From the NCBI RefSeq assembly GCF_000972865.1, contig NZ_CP011144.1, positions 3,035,118 through 3,099,117 of the forward strand: 64,000 bases of DNA, read 5' to 3'. This DNA comes from Pseudoxanthomonas suwonensis (lineage in GTDB: Bacteria; Pseudomonadota; Gammaproteobacteria; Xanthomonadales; Xanthomonadaceae). The position numbers and the translations under genes were made by a program. Within the stretch, counting starts at the first letter, position 1. Every line of letters begins with the position of its first letter. Below the pieces are notes generated by a model, which made no database searches, was not told the DNA's origin, and was given only the letters and a program-made list of their open reading frames with translations. Shown here piece by piece: positions 41,724 through 51,547 of this stretch.

Positions 41724-43205
41724 TCACTGCCCGTGCTGGCTGACCCGGTTGCGGCCTTCGCGCTTGGCGCCGTAGAGCGCGTCGTCGGCGGCCTGCAGCA
41801 GGCTGCGCGCGTCGGCGAACTGGCGGGTGGTGCCGTGCGTGGCCAGGCCCGCCGAGAAGGTGACGTACAGCGGCTTGCCCTCGACCTCGGCCATCGGCAC
41901 GCGCGCGGTTTCCTCAAGGATGCGCTTGAGCACGCGCGCGGCCGACACCTCGCTGGAGTGGCTGAGCACCACCAGGAACTCCTCGCCGCCGTAGCGTGCC
42001 ACCAGGTCGGTGCTGCGCAGCAGGCGCTGCAGGGTCTGGGCGAACTGGTGCAGGACCCGGTCGCCGACCAGGTGGCCGTAGCGGTCGTTGATGTGCTTGA
42101 AATCGTCCAGGTCGATGAAGGCGATCGACAGCGGATGCTGCAGCGCCACCGCGGTGGCGAACTCGCGCTCCAGCACCTCTTCCATCTGCAGCCGGTTGTA
42201 GACCCCGGTCAGCGGGTCGCGGCGCGACTGCTCGGTGAGGCGGCGCACCTGGTCCTCGGAGGCCTGCGCCTCGGAGCGCGCGCGCGCCGCGTCCTGGATC
42301 TCGCGCAGGTTGCGCAGGATCAGCAGTTCCTTGGCGTGGTCGGTGATCGCGTCCAGGTGCGCGGGGTGGGCAATGTGCAGGTCGAACATGGCGCTGATCT
42401 CGGGCAGCGCGGCGGCGACCTGTACCAGCAGGTCGTCCAGCCCGGTGCCGTCGGTGGCGCACGCTGCCACCCGCGCGGCGGCCGAGGCGCGCAGCGTTTC
42501 GACGTCGCCGTCGGCCAGCCACAGGTCGGCGATGGTGCCGGAGGCGACCACGCAGGCCTGGAAGGCGTCGCCGGTGCCGTCGTCCTCGCTGGCGCCGATC
42601 GCGTCGACCAGATAGACCGGCAGCCGCCAGTGCCGCGCCAGCCAGGCGCCCACTTCGGCGTGGTCGGCGCCGAAGGCGGCGCGCTCCAGCTCCGGCAGCG
42701 CCGCGTTGCCCGGCGCGCCGGCGCGCAGCGCAGCGTACTCCTCCGGCAGCGCCTGCAGCAGCGCCAGCGCGCCGACGTCCTGCAGCAGGCCGGCAAGCAT
42801 CAGGTCTTCCAGGCGCTCGAGGCCGGCATGGCCGCCGAGCAGCCGCGCGACCAGCGCCGCCAGCGCGCTGCGCCGCCAGATCCGTTCCTGCTCGGCGGCG
42901 GTGCCGTTGCTGCCGCGCAGGCCCTGCACCAGCGAGAAGCCCAGGGCCAGGCTCAGGGTCGCGTTGAAGCCGAGCAGGGTCAGCGCCTGGCCCAGGTTGT
43001 CCACCCGGCGGCGGCCGGCGTACAGCGGCGAGTTGGCCACCCGCAGCATGCGCGCACTGAGCGCCGGATCCATCCCGATCACCCGCGCGGTCGCGTTCAG
43101 GTCGGCACCCGGGTCCTGGGCCAGCTCGATGATGCGCAGCGCCACTGCCGGCGGCGACGGCAGGTTGCGGCAGTGCAGGAGGTGGGCTTCGAGTTCCGGG
43201 CGCAT
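41724..43205 (-). CDS. HDOD-GGDEF protein, probable diguanylate cyclase
   Basis: 493 residues. The N-terminal HDOD domain (residues about 10-210) has LPSPPAVALRIIELAQDPGA and MDPALSARMLRVANSPLYAG. A linker coiled coil (LREIQDAARARSEAQASEDQ) leads to a GGDEF domain with RRDPLTGVYNR, FIDLDDFKHINDRYGH and the active site RYGGEEF (residues 404-410). RSTD at 397-400 is an intact RxxD inhibitory site, so c-di-GMP feedback is expected. It makes c-di-GMP from GTP. It lies between tsf and pyrH, co-directional but about 190 nt from each and separated from tsf by a terminator. Confidence 0.9.
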   Translation of the reverse strand: MRPELEAHLLHCRNLPSPPAVALRIIELAQDPGADLNATARVIGMDPALSARMLRVANSPLYAGRRRVDNLGQALTLLGFNATLSLALGFSLVQGLRGSNGTAAEQERIWRRSALAALVARLLGGHAGLERLEDLMLAGLLQDVGALALLQALPEEYAALRAGAPGNAALPELERAAFGADHAEVGAWLARHWRLPVYLVDAIGASEDDGTGDAFQACVVASGTIADLWLADGDVETLRASAAARVAACATDGTGLDDLLVQVAAALPEISAMFDLHIAHPAHLDAITDHAKELLILRNLREIQDAARARSEAQASEDQVRRLTEQSRRDPLTGVYNRLQMEEVLEREFATAVALQHPLSIAFIDLDDFKHINDRYGHLVGDRVLHQFAQTLQRLLRSTDLVARYGGEEFLVVLSHSSEVSAARVLKRILEETARVPMAEVEGKPLYVTFSAGLATHGTTRQFADARSLLQAADDALYGAKREGRNRVSQHGQ

Positions 43206-43311
43206 CGCTCAGGTGCGGTTCAAAAATGCAGTAACCGAAGTATGCCGGCAAAACTGCGACGAGATAAGCATCTTTACCTTATTTCCATCGCTGGAATCGT
43301 GCGTTCGTGCC

Positions 43312-43348
43312 CGGAAAAAAGAAAAGCCGCGGCATGCCGCGGCTTTTC
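43312..43348 (-). terminator. Terminator of rpsB-tsf
   Basis: A perfect palindrome GAAAAGCCGCGG-CATG-CCGCGGCTTTTC (43321-43348) is followed on the minus strand by TTTTTT (43315-43320). It ends the tsf transcript before the HDOD-GGDEF gene. Confidence 0.92.
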
Positions 43349-43380
43349 CGGGAAGCATCCCGCCGCGAGGCGGGGATGAA

Positions 43381-44259
43381 TCAGGCCAGGCCGGCCTGCT
43401 TCATCACTTCGGCGGCGAAGTCGTCTTCCTTCTTCTCGATGCCTTCGCCCACGGCCAGGCGGTCGAAGCGCACGACTTCGGCGCCGGCGGCCTTCAGCGC
43501 GGCTTCGACGGTCTGGTTGGTGTCCAGCACGTACGGCTGGCCGTACAGGGTCACCTCGTTGACGATCTTGGCGATCTTGCCGCTGATGATCTTCTCGAGG
43601 ATGTCGGCCGGCTTGTTCTTGTCCTTGTCGGACATCTTGGCCAGCTCGATTTCCTTCTCCTTGGCGACGAACTCGGCCGGCACGTCGGACGCCTTGATGT
43701 GCGGCGGGTTCATCGCCGCCACGTGCATGGCGATACCGCGGGCCAGGTCGGCGTCGCCGCCCTTGACCTCGACCAGCACGCCGATGCGGCCGCCGTGGAC
43801 GTACGCAGCGACGTTGTTCGCGCTATCGATGCCGGCCAGGCGACGGACCTGCACGTTCTCGCCGACCTTGGCGATGACCGCGGCGCGGGCTTCCTCGATG
43901 GTCTCGCCGCCCGGCAGCCTAGCCGCCTTCAGCGCCTCGACGTCGGCGGCGCCGGAGGCCAGCGCGGCCTGGGCGACGGCGTCGACGAAGGCCAGGAAGT
44001 TGGCGTCCTTGGCCACGAAATCGGTCTCGGAGTTGATCTCCACCAGCACGGCCTTGCCGCCGTCCTGGGCGACCGCGATGCGGCCGTCGGCGGCGATGCG
44101 GTCTGCCTTCTTGTCGGCCTTGGCCAGGCCCGACTTGCGCAGCCACTCGGCCGCGGCGTCGATGTCGGCGTTGTTCTCGGTCAGTGCCTTCTTGCACTCC
44201 ATCATGCCGGCGCCGGTGCGCTCGCGCAGTTCCTTGACCAGGGAAGCGGTGATTTCCAC
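43381..44259 (-). CDS. tsf: Elongation factor Ts
   Basis: 292 residues. The N-terminal UBA-like module is [20 protein letters not shown]; the TDFVAKD motif that contacts EF-Tu follows ([14 protein letters not shown]), then the core domains with [19 protein letters not shown]. It is the nucleotide exchange factor for EF-Tu. It follows rpsB after 164 nt, and the spacer contains a strong hairpin. Confidence 0.98.
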   Translation of the reverse strand: MEITASLVKELRERTGAGMMECKKALTENNADIDAAAEWLRKSGLAKADKKADRIAADGRIAVAQDGGKAVLVEINSETDFVAKDANFLAFVDAVAQAALASGAADVEALKAARLPGGETIEEARAAVIAKVGENVQVRRLAGIDSANNVAAYVHGGRIGVLVEVKGGDADLARGIAMHVAAMNPPHIKASDVPAEFVAKEKEIELAKMSDKDKNKPADILEKIISGKIAKIVNEVTLYGQPYVLDTNQTVEAALKAAGAEVVRFDRLAVGEGIEKKEDDFAAEVMKQAGLA

Positions 44260-44358
44260 GGGATTACCTCGTTATGGGATGAATGTGGCTCCGCGGGGCG
44301 GAGCAGGGCGGACGGCGGTCACGCCTGCGGCGCGCACCGGGCATCCGGCCCGGGACCG

Positions 44359-44384
44359 CGGACGGCGCGCAGCGCGGCCGTCCG
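44359..44384 (-). other. Hairpin in the rpsB-tsf spacer
   Basis: CGGACGGC (44359-44366) pairs with GCCGTCCG (44377-44384), extended by GCG/CGC inside. There is no T-run, so it is more likely a processing or stability element than a full terminator. Confidence 0.5.
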
Positions 44385-44423
44385 GCGGGGTGGCGGCCGC
44401 GCTGCGGCGGCCGCCGGGGTGGA

Positions 44424-45248
<825 letters not shown>

Positions 45249-45378
45249 TGCTTGTGACTCCTGGCAGTGGAATCGTGCCCGGGCGGCCGTGGTTTCGGCG
45301 GGTGCGCGGGGCGTGCGGCCATGGCGGCTCGCAGCAACGATTCCGGGGTTGGGCCTCCCTGGCGCTTCCGTGTCCGAA

Positions 45379-45396
45379 CCCGCTTCGCGAAGCGGG
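45379..45396 (-). other. 18-nt palindrome in the rpsB leader
   Basis: CCCGCTTCGCGAAGCGGG is a perfect palindrome 131 nt before rpsB, inside the inferred 5' leader. It could be part of an S2-binding structure. Apart from it and the promoter, the 45249-45552 gap shows nothing else. Confidence 0.4.
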
Positions 45397-45517
45397 CACC
45401 CCGGCACGGAGGGTGGCGTCAGGTGTGTATTCGCCGGTGCCGGACGGGCCGGCGCTTCCCGCCCGGCGTGGGCGGCCCCGGGGCCGGATCGGCATTGGGG
45501 CGGAAGAAAGCCGCGGG

Positions 45518-45547
45518 AGTATAGCCGGAGCGGGTGGCTCCGGGCAA
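45518..45547 (-). promoter_or_regulatory. Candidate sigma-70 promoter of rpsB-tsf
   Basis: On the minus strand TTGCCC (45547-45542) and TATACT (45523-45518) are 18 nt apart. Transcription would start near 45511 and give a leader of about 260 nt before the rpsB ATG. Confidence 0.5.
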
Positions 45548-45552
45548 ACCGG

Positions 45553-46287
45553 TCAGCGGCCGGTGAGCAGGCCCGCCTCCGGGACCAGCACCACCGTCTT
45601 GCCGTTCACGTCGGCCTCGAAGCGGCCGTGGGGTGGGCCGGCGGCGGCCTCGGGCAGCGGCCAGTGCTTGTAGCGGCCGGCCAGGACGTAGCCGGCCAGG
45701 TTGGGCGCCAGGACGTGCCGGCGGCCGCCCGGTCCGACGAAGGTCAGGCCGGCGATGCGGGCGTGGCGGTCGCCGCTGTTCTCCAGGCGCAGCAGGCGCC
45801 GGCCGGTGGTGTCCTCCTCGATCCGGGCGCTGAGCCGGTGGCCGGCCGTGGCCGGTGCCGTCGGCAGGGCGAAGACCGGGATCGAATAGCGCAGCAGGGT
45901 GCCGTCGGCGGGCAGTTCGCCGGCCGGGGGCAGTTCGTCGACGACCAGGCGGTAGGCGGTCTCGGTCGCCGGCACGGCCGGCGCGAGGCGGACCAGCCGT
46001 ACCCGCTGGCGGCCCATCGGCGGTACTTCCAGCAGGGGCGGGCTGACCGCCAGTTCGCGGGTCGGCACCAGCACCTCGCCGCCATCGGCCTGGCTCCAGG
46101 AGAAGATACGGACCTGGGCCTGCAGCGGCACCTTGCCGGTATTGCTCAGCCACAGGGTGGACGCCTCCTCGCCGGAGCGCAGGATCACCGAGACCGGCTC
46201 CAGGCGCAGGTCGCCCGGATGCGCAGGCGTGGCGACCAGCCCTGCGGCCAGGGCGAACAGCCAAGCCGTGGCCCTGCCGCGCGGCAT
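45553..46287 (-). CDS. Second periplasmic pilus chaperone of the Csu cluster
   Basis: 244 residues. Signal peptide [18 protein letters not shown], then a PapD-like fold: [40 protein letters not shown], the conserved donor strand region and [23 protein letters not shown]. It resembles the CsuC class (archaic chaperone-usher). It is the second chaperone of the cluster; its start overlaps the stop of the small SCPU-like gene (ATGA). It probably serves that small subunit, but this is inference. Confidence 0.85.
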   Translation of the reverse strand: MPRGRATAWLFALAAGLVATPAHPGDLRLEPVSVILRSGEEASTLWLSNTGKVPLQAQVRIFSWSQADGGEVLVPTRELAVSPPLLEVPPMGRQRVRLVRLAPAVPATETAYRLVVDELPPAGELPADGTLLRYSIPVFALPTAPATAGHRLSARIEEDTTGRRLLRLENSGDRHARIAGLTFVGPGGRRHVLAPNLAGYVLAGRYKHWPLPEAAAGPPHGRFEADVNGKTVVLVPEAGLLTGR

Positions 46288-46589
46288 CAGAACACGATGG
46301 TGGTGACGCGCGCGCCGTCGATCGGGCCGCTGCGCGGGACCGGGAGGTGGCTGGCGTGGGTTCCGTCGGCGACCAGGGAAGGCGCGACCGCGGCGGCGGC
46401 GGCTGGGGAAGCCACCGTCCAGGGCACCCCGGTCGAGCAGTCGACGCTGGGACTGGCGTGGCCGTCGCGGATGTCGCAGCGGTCGACGATGGTCAGGGAG
46501 ATGCGCAGCACGGTGTTCTTGCTAGATGCCTGGACGGTACCCATCGCCACCAGACAGGCGAGCAGGACCACGGCTTTGAACGGGCGCAT
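46287..46589 (-). CDS. Small SCPU-like secreted protein
   Basis: 100 residues. Signal peptide (AVVLLACLVAMGTVQA) then a compact region VLRISLTIVDRCDIR and SPSVDCSTGVPWTV, matching the first strands of the spore-coat-U (SCPU) domain found in Csu pilins. It ends ARVTTIVF, like the last SCPU strand. The middle is short and Ala-rich, so the domain is either minimal or degraded. It is coupled to the following chaperone gene. A 171-nt gap separates it from the CsuE-like gene, so it may have its own promoter. Confidence 0.65.
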   Translation of the reverse strand: MRPFKAVVLLACLVAMGTVQASSKNTVLRISLTIVDRCDIRDGHASPSVDCSTGVPWTVASPAAAAAVAPSLVADGTHASHLPVPRSGPIDGARVTTIVF

Positions 46590-46760
46590 CGGCGGCTCCT
46601 TGCCGATCCGGATGTCGGCTGTCAGCCACGCTTTCGGCGGATGCCGCTGAAAGTTGAGCCCATCGTGGGGCTGGAGGTGTCGCGAAAGCGTGATTTGTGG
46701 ATTGGATCACGCAAACGACGCCGTCCAGCGGCCATCCGTCCGGCACGCCAGGCAGGGGCT

Positions 46761-47747
46761 TCAATACGTCAGGGTGACGGTGATCGTGTCCGCATAAGCG
46801 CCGGCGGAGCCCGCAGCCTGTGCGGGTACGCGGCCATAGACAGTGAAGCTCTGGATGGCGTTGTTGCCGGTGTCGGACACATCGTTGGAGTTAGTGTTTC
46901 CCCATATCTGAGTGCGTCCCGCGTTCCGGTAAAGCTGGTAGGTCAGGTAGTTGCCGCCGGGGCCGAGCATGCGTCGGACTGTGCCGCCGGTGCTGTGGCC
47001 GCCATAGTTCAGCGCGATCCGGTAATTGGTGCCGATGGGGCAGCGGACGCTGACGGTGGACGTCTGATCGCGGTTGCCGGCCAGGCTGACCACGGCGCCA
47101 AAATCCATGTCCGTCGCGGTGCTGATGTAGCAAGTGTTGGCGAAGGTCGCGCTCACTTCCGTGTAGTTCTGGCCGGTGATGGGCGCTGTCGCGCACTGCG
47201 TGGCCGAGGGTGCGGTGGTTCCGGTCTGCGAGGTACTGCGCATGAAGTCGGTGATCTGGGACACGTAGTTGCCGGCCGTCACTGTCTGCGCCGGGATGCG
47301 CCCGTACACCGGCATGGAGCTGTAGGTCCTGCCAGTGGCCGTCATGGTCAGTGCGATGCTGTAGACGGCATGCCCGCTCGTCGTAGAGCCGATCACCTGG
47401 GTCATGGCCGGGTCGGCATAGAGATGGTAGTCCAGGTAGTCGAGTGGCCACCATTGGATCATCTGCCGCGGATCCAGGCCAGTCGGAAGGATCGGGTTCA
47501 TGTACAGGCAGACGCGGAAGCTGCGCACCGCCGGTCCGTCGTTCTGGCAGTAGAACCGGATCGAGCCGGTGGTGGTCGCGCCGCCGCCGCCGACGGTTCC
47601 GAAGCTGATCGGGTTGGAGCCGTCGATGTTGCATTCGTTGGCGGCCATCGCCTCGCCCGGCAGCAGCCAGGCGGTGGCCAGCGCAAGGACGAGGGAGGCC
47701 GCGCGCCACCAGGAGCGAAGGATGGTGACAGTGCAAATGCTGTTCAT
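46761..47747 (-). CDS. Csu-type tip adhesin with two SCPU domains (CsuE-like)
   Basis: 328 residues. After the signal segment (AASLVLALATAWLLPGEAMA) there are two spore-coat-U domains: the first with FGTVGGGGATTTGSIRFYCQ and VYGRIPAQTVTAGNYVSQIT; the second with FGAVVSLAGNRDQTSTVSVR and the standard ending VYGRVPAQ...YADTITVTLTY. In Acinetobacter, two-domain CsuE is the pilus tip adhesin for abiotic surfaces. The start overlaps the usher stop by 4 nt. Confidence 0.87.
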   Translation of the reverse strand: MNSICTVTILRSWWRAASLVLALATAWLLPGEAMAANECNIDGSNPISFGTVGGGGATTTGSIRFYCQNDGPAVRSFRVCLYMNPILPTGLDPRQMIQWWPLDYLDYHLYADPAMTQVIGSTTSGHAVYSIALTMTATGRTYSSMPVYGRIPAQTVTAGNYVSQITDFMRSTSQTGTTAPSATQCATAPITGQNYTEVSATFANTCYISTATDMDFGAVVSLAGNRDQTSTVSVRCPIGTNYRIALNYGGHSTGGTVRRMLGPGGNYLTYQLYRNAGRTQIWGNTNSNDVSDTGNNAIQSFTVYGRVPAQAAGSAGAYADTITVTLTY

Positions 47748-50191
47748 CGGCAGACGACTCCTTCCAGTTCGACGAAGCCCCTCGGCTTCGCCAGCACGGG
47801 CAGCACCACGTCGCAGTAGCCGCCATTGTGGCGGATCTTGAGCCCCGTTCCCGGCCGGAGTTCCTGCAGGTAGAGCAGGCCGTCGTAGCCGACCACGGTC
47901 AGGGCCGGGGTCGTCGCCGGATCGTCGTCACGCAGCCAGACGGAGCTGCCGGCGGGGATGGGCTGGCCATCCTGGCCGGTCACGGTGGCTTGAATCGACA
48001 GCACCGCCCGCATCGGGAACCGCGCCAGCATGCCGCTGCGGCTGGCCGGAACGGCATGCATCTCGGTGCGGACCAGGCGTACGTCGGTCGGCGCCTGCAG
48101 CGGGTCGATCGACAGCCGGTTGCTCTGCCACGCGTTGAGCCGGTTGACCAGCAGCAGCCCATCCTCGTTGGTGTGGCCGACAAGGCGGTTTTCCTGGAGG
48201 ATCGGGACGTCGGCGACGCCATCGGTGGATACCAGCGCGAAAGCGTCCTCCACCCGGCGCATGGCGAACAAATGCTTCTCCATCAGCAGGATGCTGCCAT
48301 TGGCGGACGCGAAGCCGGTGGTGCTGTCCGGCACTGGGCCTTCGCCGCGCTGGTACAGCACTCCTGCGTTCCACGCGCCATGCCGGCCGAGTCCGGCGAT
48401 CTGGCCCTGCGCGCCCGGTCGGCCGCCGACGGTAGTCTGCAGGCGCCAGCCCAGTCCGCCCAGATCGCTGTCCACCGGTCGGTTGGCTTCCACGCTGAGG
48501 TTGTCGGCAGTCCGGCTATGGCGGGCCGAGGCGGACAGAGACGTGCGGCGGTCCAGCGGCATCGACCAGTACAAGAAGGCGCTGTCGGCGGCACGGTTCC
48601 CGAGGTCGCGGCTCACGCTGAGACTCAGGTAGCCGCTGCGAGGCAGCTGTCGCGACCAGGTCAGACTCGCGAAGCGCGCCGAGGGCTGGGCGAAGATATC
48701 CTGCCGCACATAGCTGGCGCCGACCTGCGCTACCCCCCAGTTGATGCCTACGAACGCGCTGTCCATGCGTCGTGGCAGCGCCGCTTCCTCGAGGCTGGCG
48801 ACGTCGGCGAAATCCTCGGTGCGACGCAGCGTGGCCAGGCCCAAGTTGAACCGTGACGAGTTCCACTGGTAGCCCAGGCCGTACTGGTGGCCGGATTCGC
48901 CGGCATAGTTGCTTCCGGCCACGGATGCATCCAGGACGCCGCCGCGATCCCCCAGCAGCCACGTGCCGCCCGCGCCGGCCATCTGCAGGCCGGACGTGGC
49001 TTCGGCATGGACTTCCAGCGTGGTTCGGTTGCTGAGGCCGTGCCGGACGGAGGCGCTGCCCATGGTGTCGCCGGCATAGGAGAAGGAGCGTAGGCCGTAC
49101 TCGCGGCGCACCCTGCCAGCCTCCACCGACCAGTCGGTCAGCCCCTGCTGAAGTAGCTGGGCAGTGTTGTACAGCGAGAAGTTCACCACGCGGCTCTGAC
49201 CGTTTATGTCGGTGATCACCATCTGCGCCTGGCCGACGCCGTTGACCGTGGGGATGCTGTCGATTTGGAACTGGCCAGGCCGGACCTGCTGGCTCGACTG
49301 GCGGATGCCGTTGATGAACAGGTCGACGGTCGAAGGGAGCACCGCATCGCCGGCAAAGGAGGCCAGCGGCGTGGTCACGCGATAGGGTTGAAGGGCGAAG
49401 TTGGTCGAAGCGCGCACGCCGCCGATGCGCGTGGTCCGGGTCCAGCCGAGCGATCCGCTGTAGGTATCGCCTGCAACCACCGAAACCATGCTGTCTTGCA
49501 GGTCGAGCTGCCAGGAGGTGTCCAGGCGGACCATATCGTGCCGGTCTTCCAGACCCGGAAGGCTGTCGAGCCGGCTGACGGTGCTGTTGCTCCAGACGCC
49601 GGGTCCCACGCCGAACAGGCGCAGCTCGGTCCAACCGCTGAGGGAACGGTAGTCGCTGTCGCCCTGCGCATAGAGGTCGTAGTTGAGAAGCAGGCCGGGC
49701 GCGCGCGTAGACGGGTCGATGCGCGGCATCGGCTGTTCCGTTTCGCTGAAATGTTCGCGTTCACCGGACAGCCTCTCGAGTGGCGCGGTGAGGGCTAGTT
49801 GCTGGTTGCCGGCGTCGTAGCGCGCCTGCAGTCCCGGGATTGTGTCGAGCGCGACGAGACCATCGGCGTCCTGGCTTCCGGGCCATTGCAGACCGAGCTC
49901 ACGCAGTGTAGATATGCTGGCATGCAGGCGTCCGTCGATTACGACGAAACGCGCCAGGCGTCCGGTGGCGAACTCGTTGAGGGAGACTTCGAGGTACAGC
50001 TCCTGCAAACCGCTGGCTGCGTCAGCATCGGGTTCGCTGGTTGCTATCAGATTCAGCGTGCCCGGGGTGGCGAAGCCGGCGGGCGATGGCTCGGGAGTGG
50101 GGGTGGCTGACAGCGCGCCGGGCGCGCAAGCCACCGCGATGCTAGCCGTGAGGATCTTCCAGCGGCAATGTCTGATCGTTCGGATCGTCAT
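47744..50191 (-). CDS. Outer-membrane usher of a Csu-type pilus (CsuD-like)
   Basis: 815 residues. Signal peptide, N-terminal usher domain (LYLEVSLNEFATGRLARFVV), a 24-strand barrel region including the plug (VDLFINGIRQSSQQVRPGQF, VNGVGQAQMVITDINGQSRV) and C-terminal domains ending GYCDVVLPVLAKPRGFVELE. It is the secretion pore for pilus subunits. The first 50 nt overlap the end of the preceding chaperone gene, in a different frame, a compact arrangement typical of this cluster. Confidence 0.92.
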   Translation of the reverse strand: MTIRTIRHCRWKILTASIAVACAPGALSATPTPEPSPAGFATPGTLNLIATSEPDADAASGLQELYLEVSLNEFATGRLARFVVIDGRLHASISTLRELGLQWPGSQDADGLVALDTIPGLQARYDAGNQQLALTAPLERLSGEREHFSETEQPMPRIDPSTRAPGLLLNYDLYAQGDSDYRSLSGWTELRLFGVGPGVWSNSTVSRLDSLPGLEDRHDMVRLDTSWQLDLQDSMVSVVAGDTYSGSLGWTRTTRIGGVRASTNFALQPYRVTTPLASFAGDAVLPSTVDLFINGIRQSSQQVRPGQFQIDSIPTVNGVGQAQMVITDINGQSRVVNFSLYNTAQLLQQGLTDWSVEAGRVRREYGLRSFSYAGDTMGSASVRHGLSNRTTLEVHAEATSGLQMAGAGGTWLLGDRGGVLDASVAGSNYAGESGHQYGLGYQWNSSRFNLGLATLRRTEDFADVASLEEAALPRRMDSAFVGINWGVAQVGASYVRQDIFAQPSARFASLTWSRQLPRSGYLSLSVSRDLGNRAADSAFLYWSMPLDRRTSLSASARHSRTADNLSVEANRPVDSDLGGLGWRLQTTVGGRPGAQGQIAGLGRHGAWNAGVLYQRGEGPVPDSTTGFASANGSILLMEKHLFAMRRVEDAFALVSTDGVADVPILQENRLVGHTNEDGLLLVNRLNAWQSNRLSIDPLQAPTDVRLVRTEMHAVPASRSGMLARFPMRAVLSIQATVTGQDGQPIPAGSSVWLRDDDPATTPALTVVGYDGLLYLQELRPGTGLKIRHNGGYCDVVLPVLAKPRGFVELEGVVCR

Positions 50192-50963
50192 TGAACCTGA
50201 CCTTCAGGCTGCCTCCGTTGGCACGCAATTGCGGCGATAGCGGAATCGTCCACTGCATCCGCTGGCCCGCCAGCACATAACCAAATAGACCGGGTACCAA
50301 CTCGATGCGCTTGCCGGCTGAGTCCACCCAAGCCAGATTGCTCAGCCTGACCCGCTGCCGTCCTGCATTGGCGATGCTCAGCACACTGGCATCACCTGCA
50401 ACTTCGAGGTGCACGGCCAGTCCGTCAGAATTGCCGACTGCGGTGGTCGCAGTCCGACGCGAGGGGCTTAGCGGCTCGGTTCCCTCGGCGAGCAAGAAAA
50501 CCGGCACCGAATACTGCAGCAGGAACTGCAGGCCTGGATCGCGTGGCGCAGACGCATCGGCAGGCAACTCGTCGATGGTGAGACGATAGGCGGCCTCGGA
50601 CTGCGACGGATCGGAACGAGGCCGGATCAGGCGCACTAGCTGCTGCTCGCCGGCGGCGACTTCTAGAATCGCCGGGCTGGCCACTAGGTCACGGGTCGGC
50701 GTCAGCTGATCTCTGCCGTCCACCTGGGTCCAGCTGGATACCCGGACCTGCGCCTTGAGCGGCTTGGTGCCGGTATTGGTCAGCCAGATGGCCTGCGACT
50801 GCTCGCCGGCGGTGAATTCGATCATGATCGGATTCACCTGCAGGTCGGCCGCCTGCGCGACAGTTGCTGCCATCGCCATCGCAGCCACGAACAGCCAGCG
50901 TGCGATGTGCCGGGCGCGGCCCATCCGAGCGCGCGCCGTGTCCTGTCGTGTCATCGGGGCCAT
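50142..50963 (-). CDS. Csu-type pilus chaperone (CsuC-like)
   Basis: 273 residues from the ATG at 50963, which has GAGG 6 nt upstream; TTG, GTG and inner ATG starts (50978, 50954, 50924) are alternatives. After the signal peptide (WLFVAAMAMAATVAQA) the chaperone fold reads LQVNPIMIEFTAGEQSQAIW, LTNTGTKPLKAQVRVSSWTQ, AAYRLTIDELPAD and LLQYSVPVFLL. It binds major and tip subunits in the periplasm. It overlaps the usher gene by 50 nt and follows the major-pilin gene by 20 nt. Confidence 0.87.
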   Translation of the reverse strand: MAPMTRQDTARARMGRARHIARWLFVAAMAMAATVAQAADLQVNPIMIEFTAGEQSQAIWLTNTGTKPLKAQVRVSSWTQVDGRDQLTPTRDLVASPAILEVAAGEQQLVRLIRPRSDPSQSEAAYRLTIDELPADASAPRDPGLQFLLQYSVPVFLLAEGTEPLSPSRRTATTAVGNSDGLAVHLEVAGDASVLSIANAGRQRVRLSNLAWVDSAGKRIELVPGLFGYVLAGQRMQWTIPLSPQLRANGGSLKVRFNDDPNDQTLPLEDPHG

Positions 50964-50983
50964 TCCCGACCTCACCAAGTCGA

Positions 50984-51493
50984 TCAGTACGTGATCGTCG
51001 CCTGGATGGTATCGGTATACACGCCTGCCGGCACGTTCACCGCCGCACCGCCTGCCACGCGGCCATACACGGAGATGCTTTGGTTGGCACCAGTGCCGGT
51101 GCCGGCGTGGGTGTCGGTGGAGACGGTGTTGCCCCAGTTCAGGGTCCGGTTGCTGTCGCGGTACAGGCTGTACGGGATGCTGTTGGCGCCGTTACTCATG
51201 CGGCGAGTGGCGACGGTGGCGCCGGTATAGGTGCCCGCGTTCAGACCGATGTTGAACGGGGTGCCCTGGGTGCAGTTGACCACCAGGGTGCCGGTATTGT
51301 CGGCGTTGCCGGACGAGGAGCGGGCCTTGTCGCCGAAGTTGACGTCCGATGCGCCGGTGGTGCTGAACGCGCAGGACTCGGTGATGTTGATCCGCACCTG
51401 GAAGTTACCAGTGGCGGTAGCGGCACTGGCATTGCCGGCGATACCGGCGGCAACCAGGGCAGAGGCGATCAGGGTGCTCTTGAACAGGTTCAT
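50984..51493 (-). CDS. Csu-type major pilin, SCPU domain (CsuA/B-like)
   Basis: 169 residues. Signal peptide MNLFKSTLIASALVAAGIAG, then a single SCPU domain: TGNFQVRINITESCAFSTTG, VNFGDKARSS, GTLVVNCTQGTPFNIGLNAG, and the ending SISVYGRVAGG...YTDTIQATITY. It should form the pilus rod by donor-strand exchange. The ATG at 51493 has GGAG upstream. It is the first gene of the minus-strand csu operon and lies behind a -24/-12 promoter candidate (51548). Confidence 0.87.
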   Translation of the reverse strand: MNLFKSTLIASALVAAGIAGNASAATATGNFQVRINITESCAFSTTGASDVNFGDKARSSSGNADNTGTLVVNCTQGTPFNIGLNAGTYTGATVATRRMSNGANSIPYSLYRDSNRTLNWGNTVSTDTHAGTGTGANQSISVYGRVAGGAAVNVPAGVYTDTIQATITY

Positions 51494-51547
51494 CGGGGAC
51501 TCCGGGATTTTGTTTTTTGGGTGGTTGTGTTGCTTGCCAAAGGTCAG

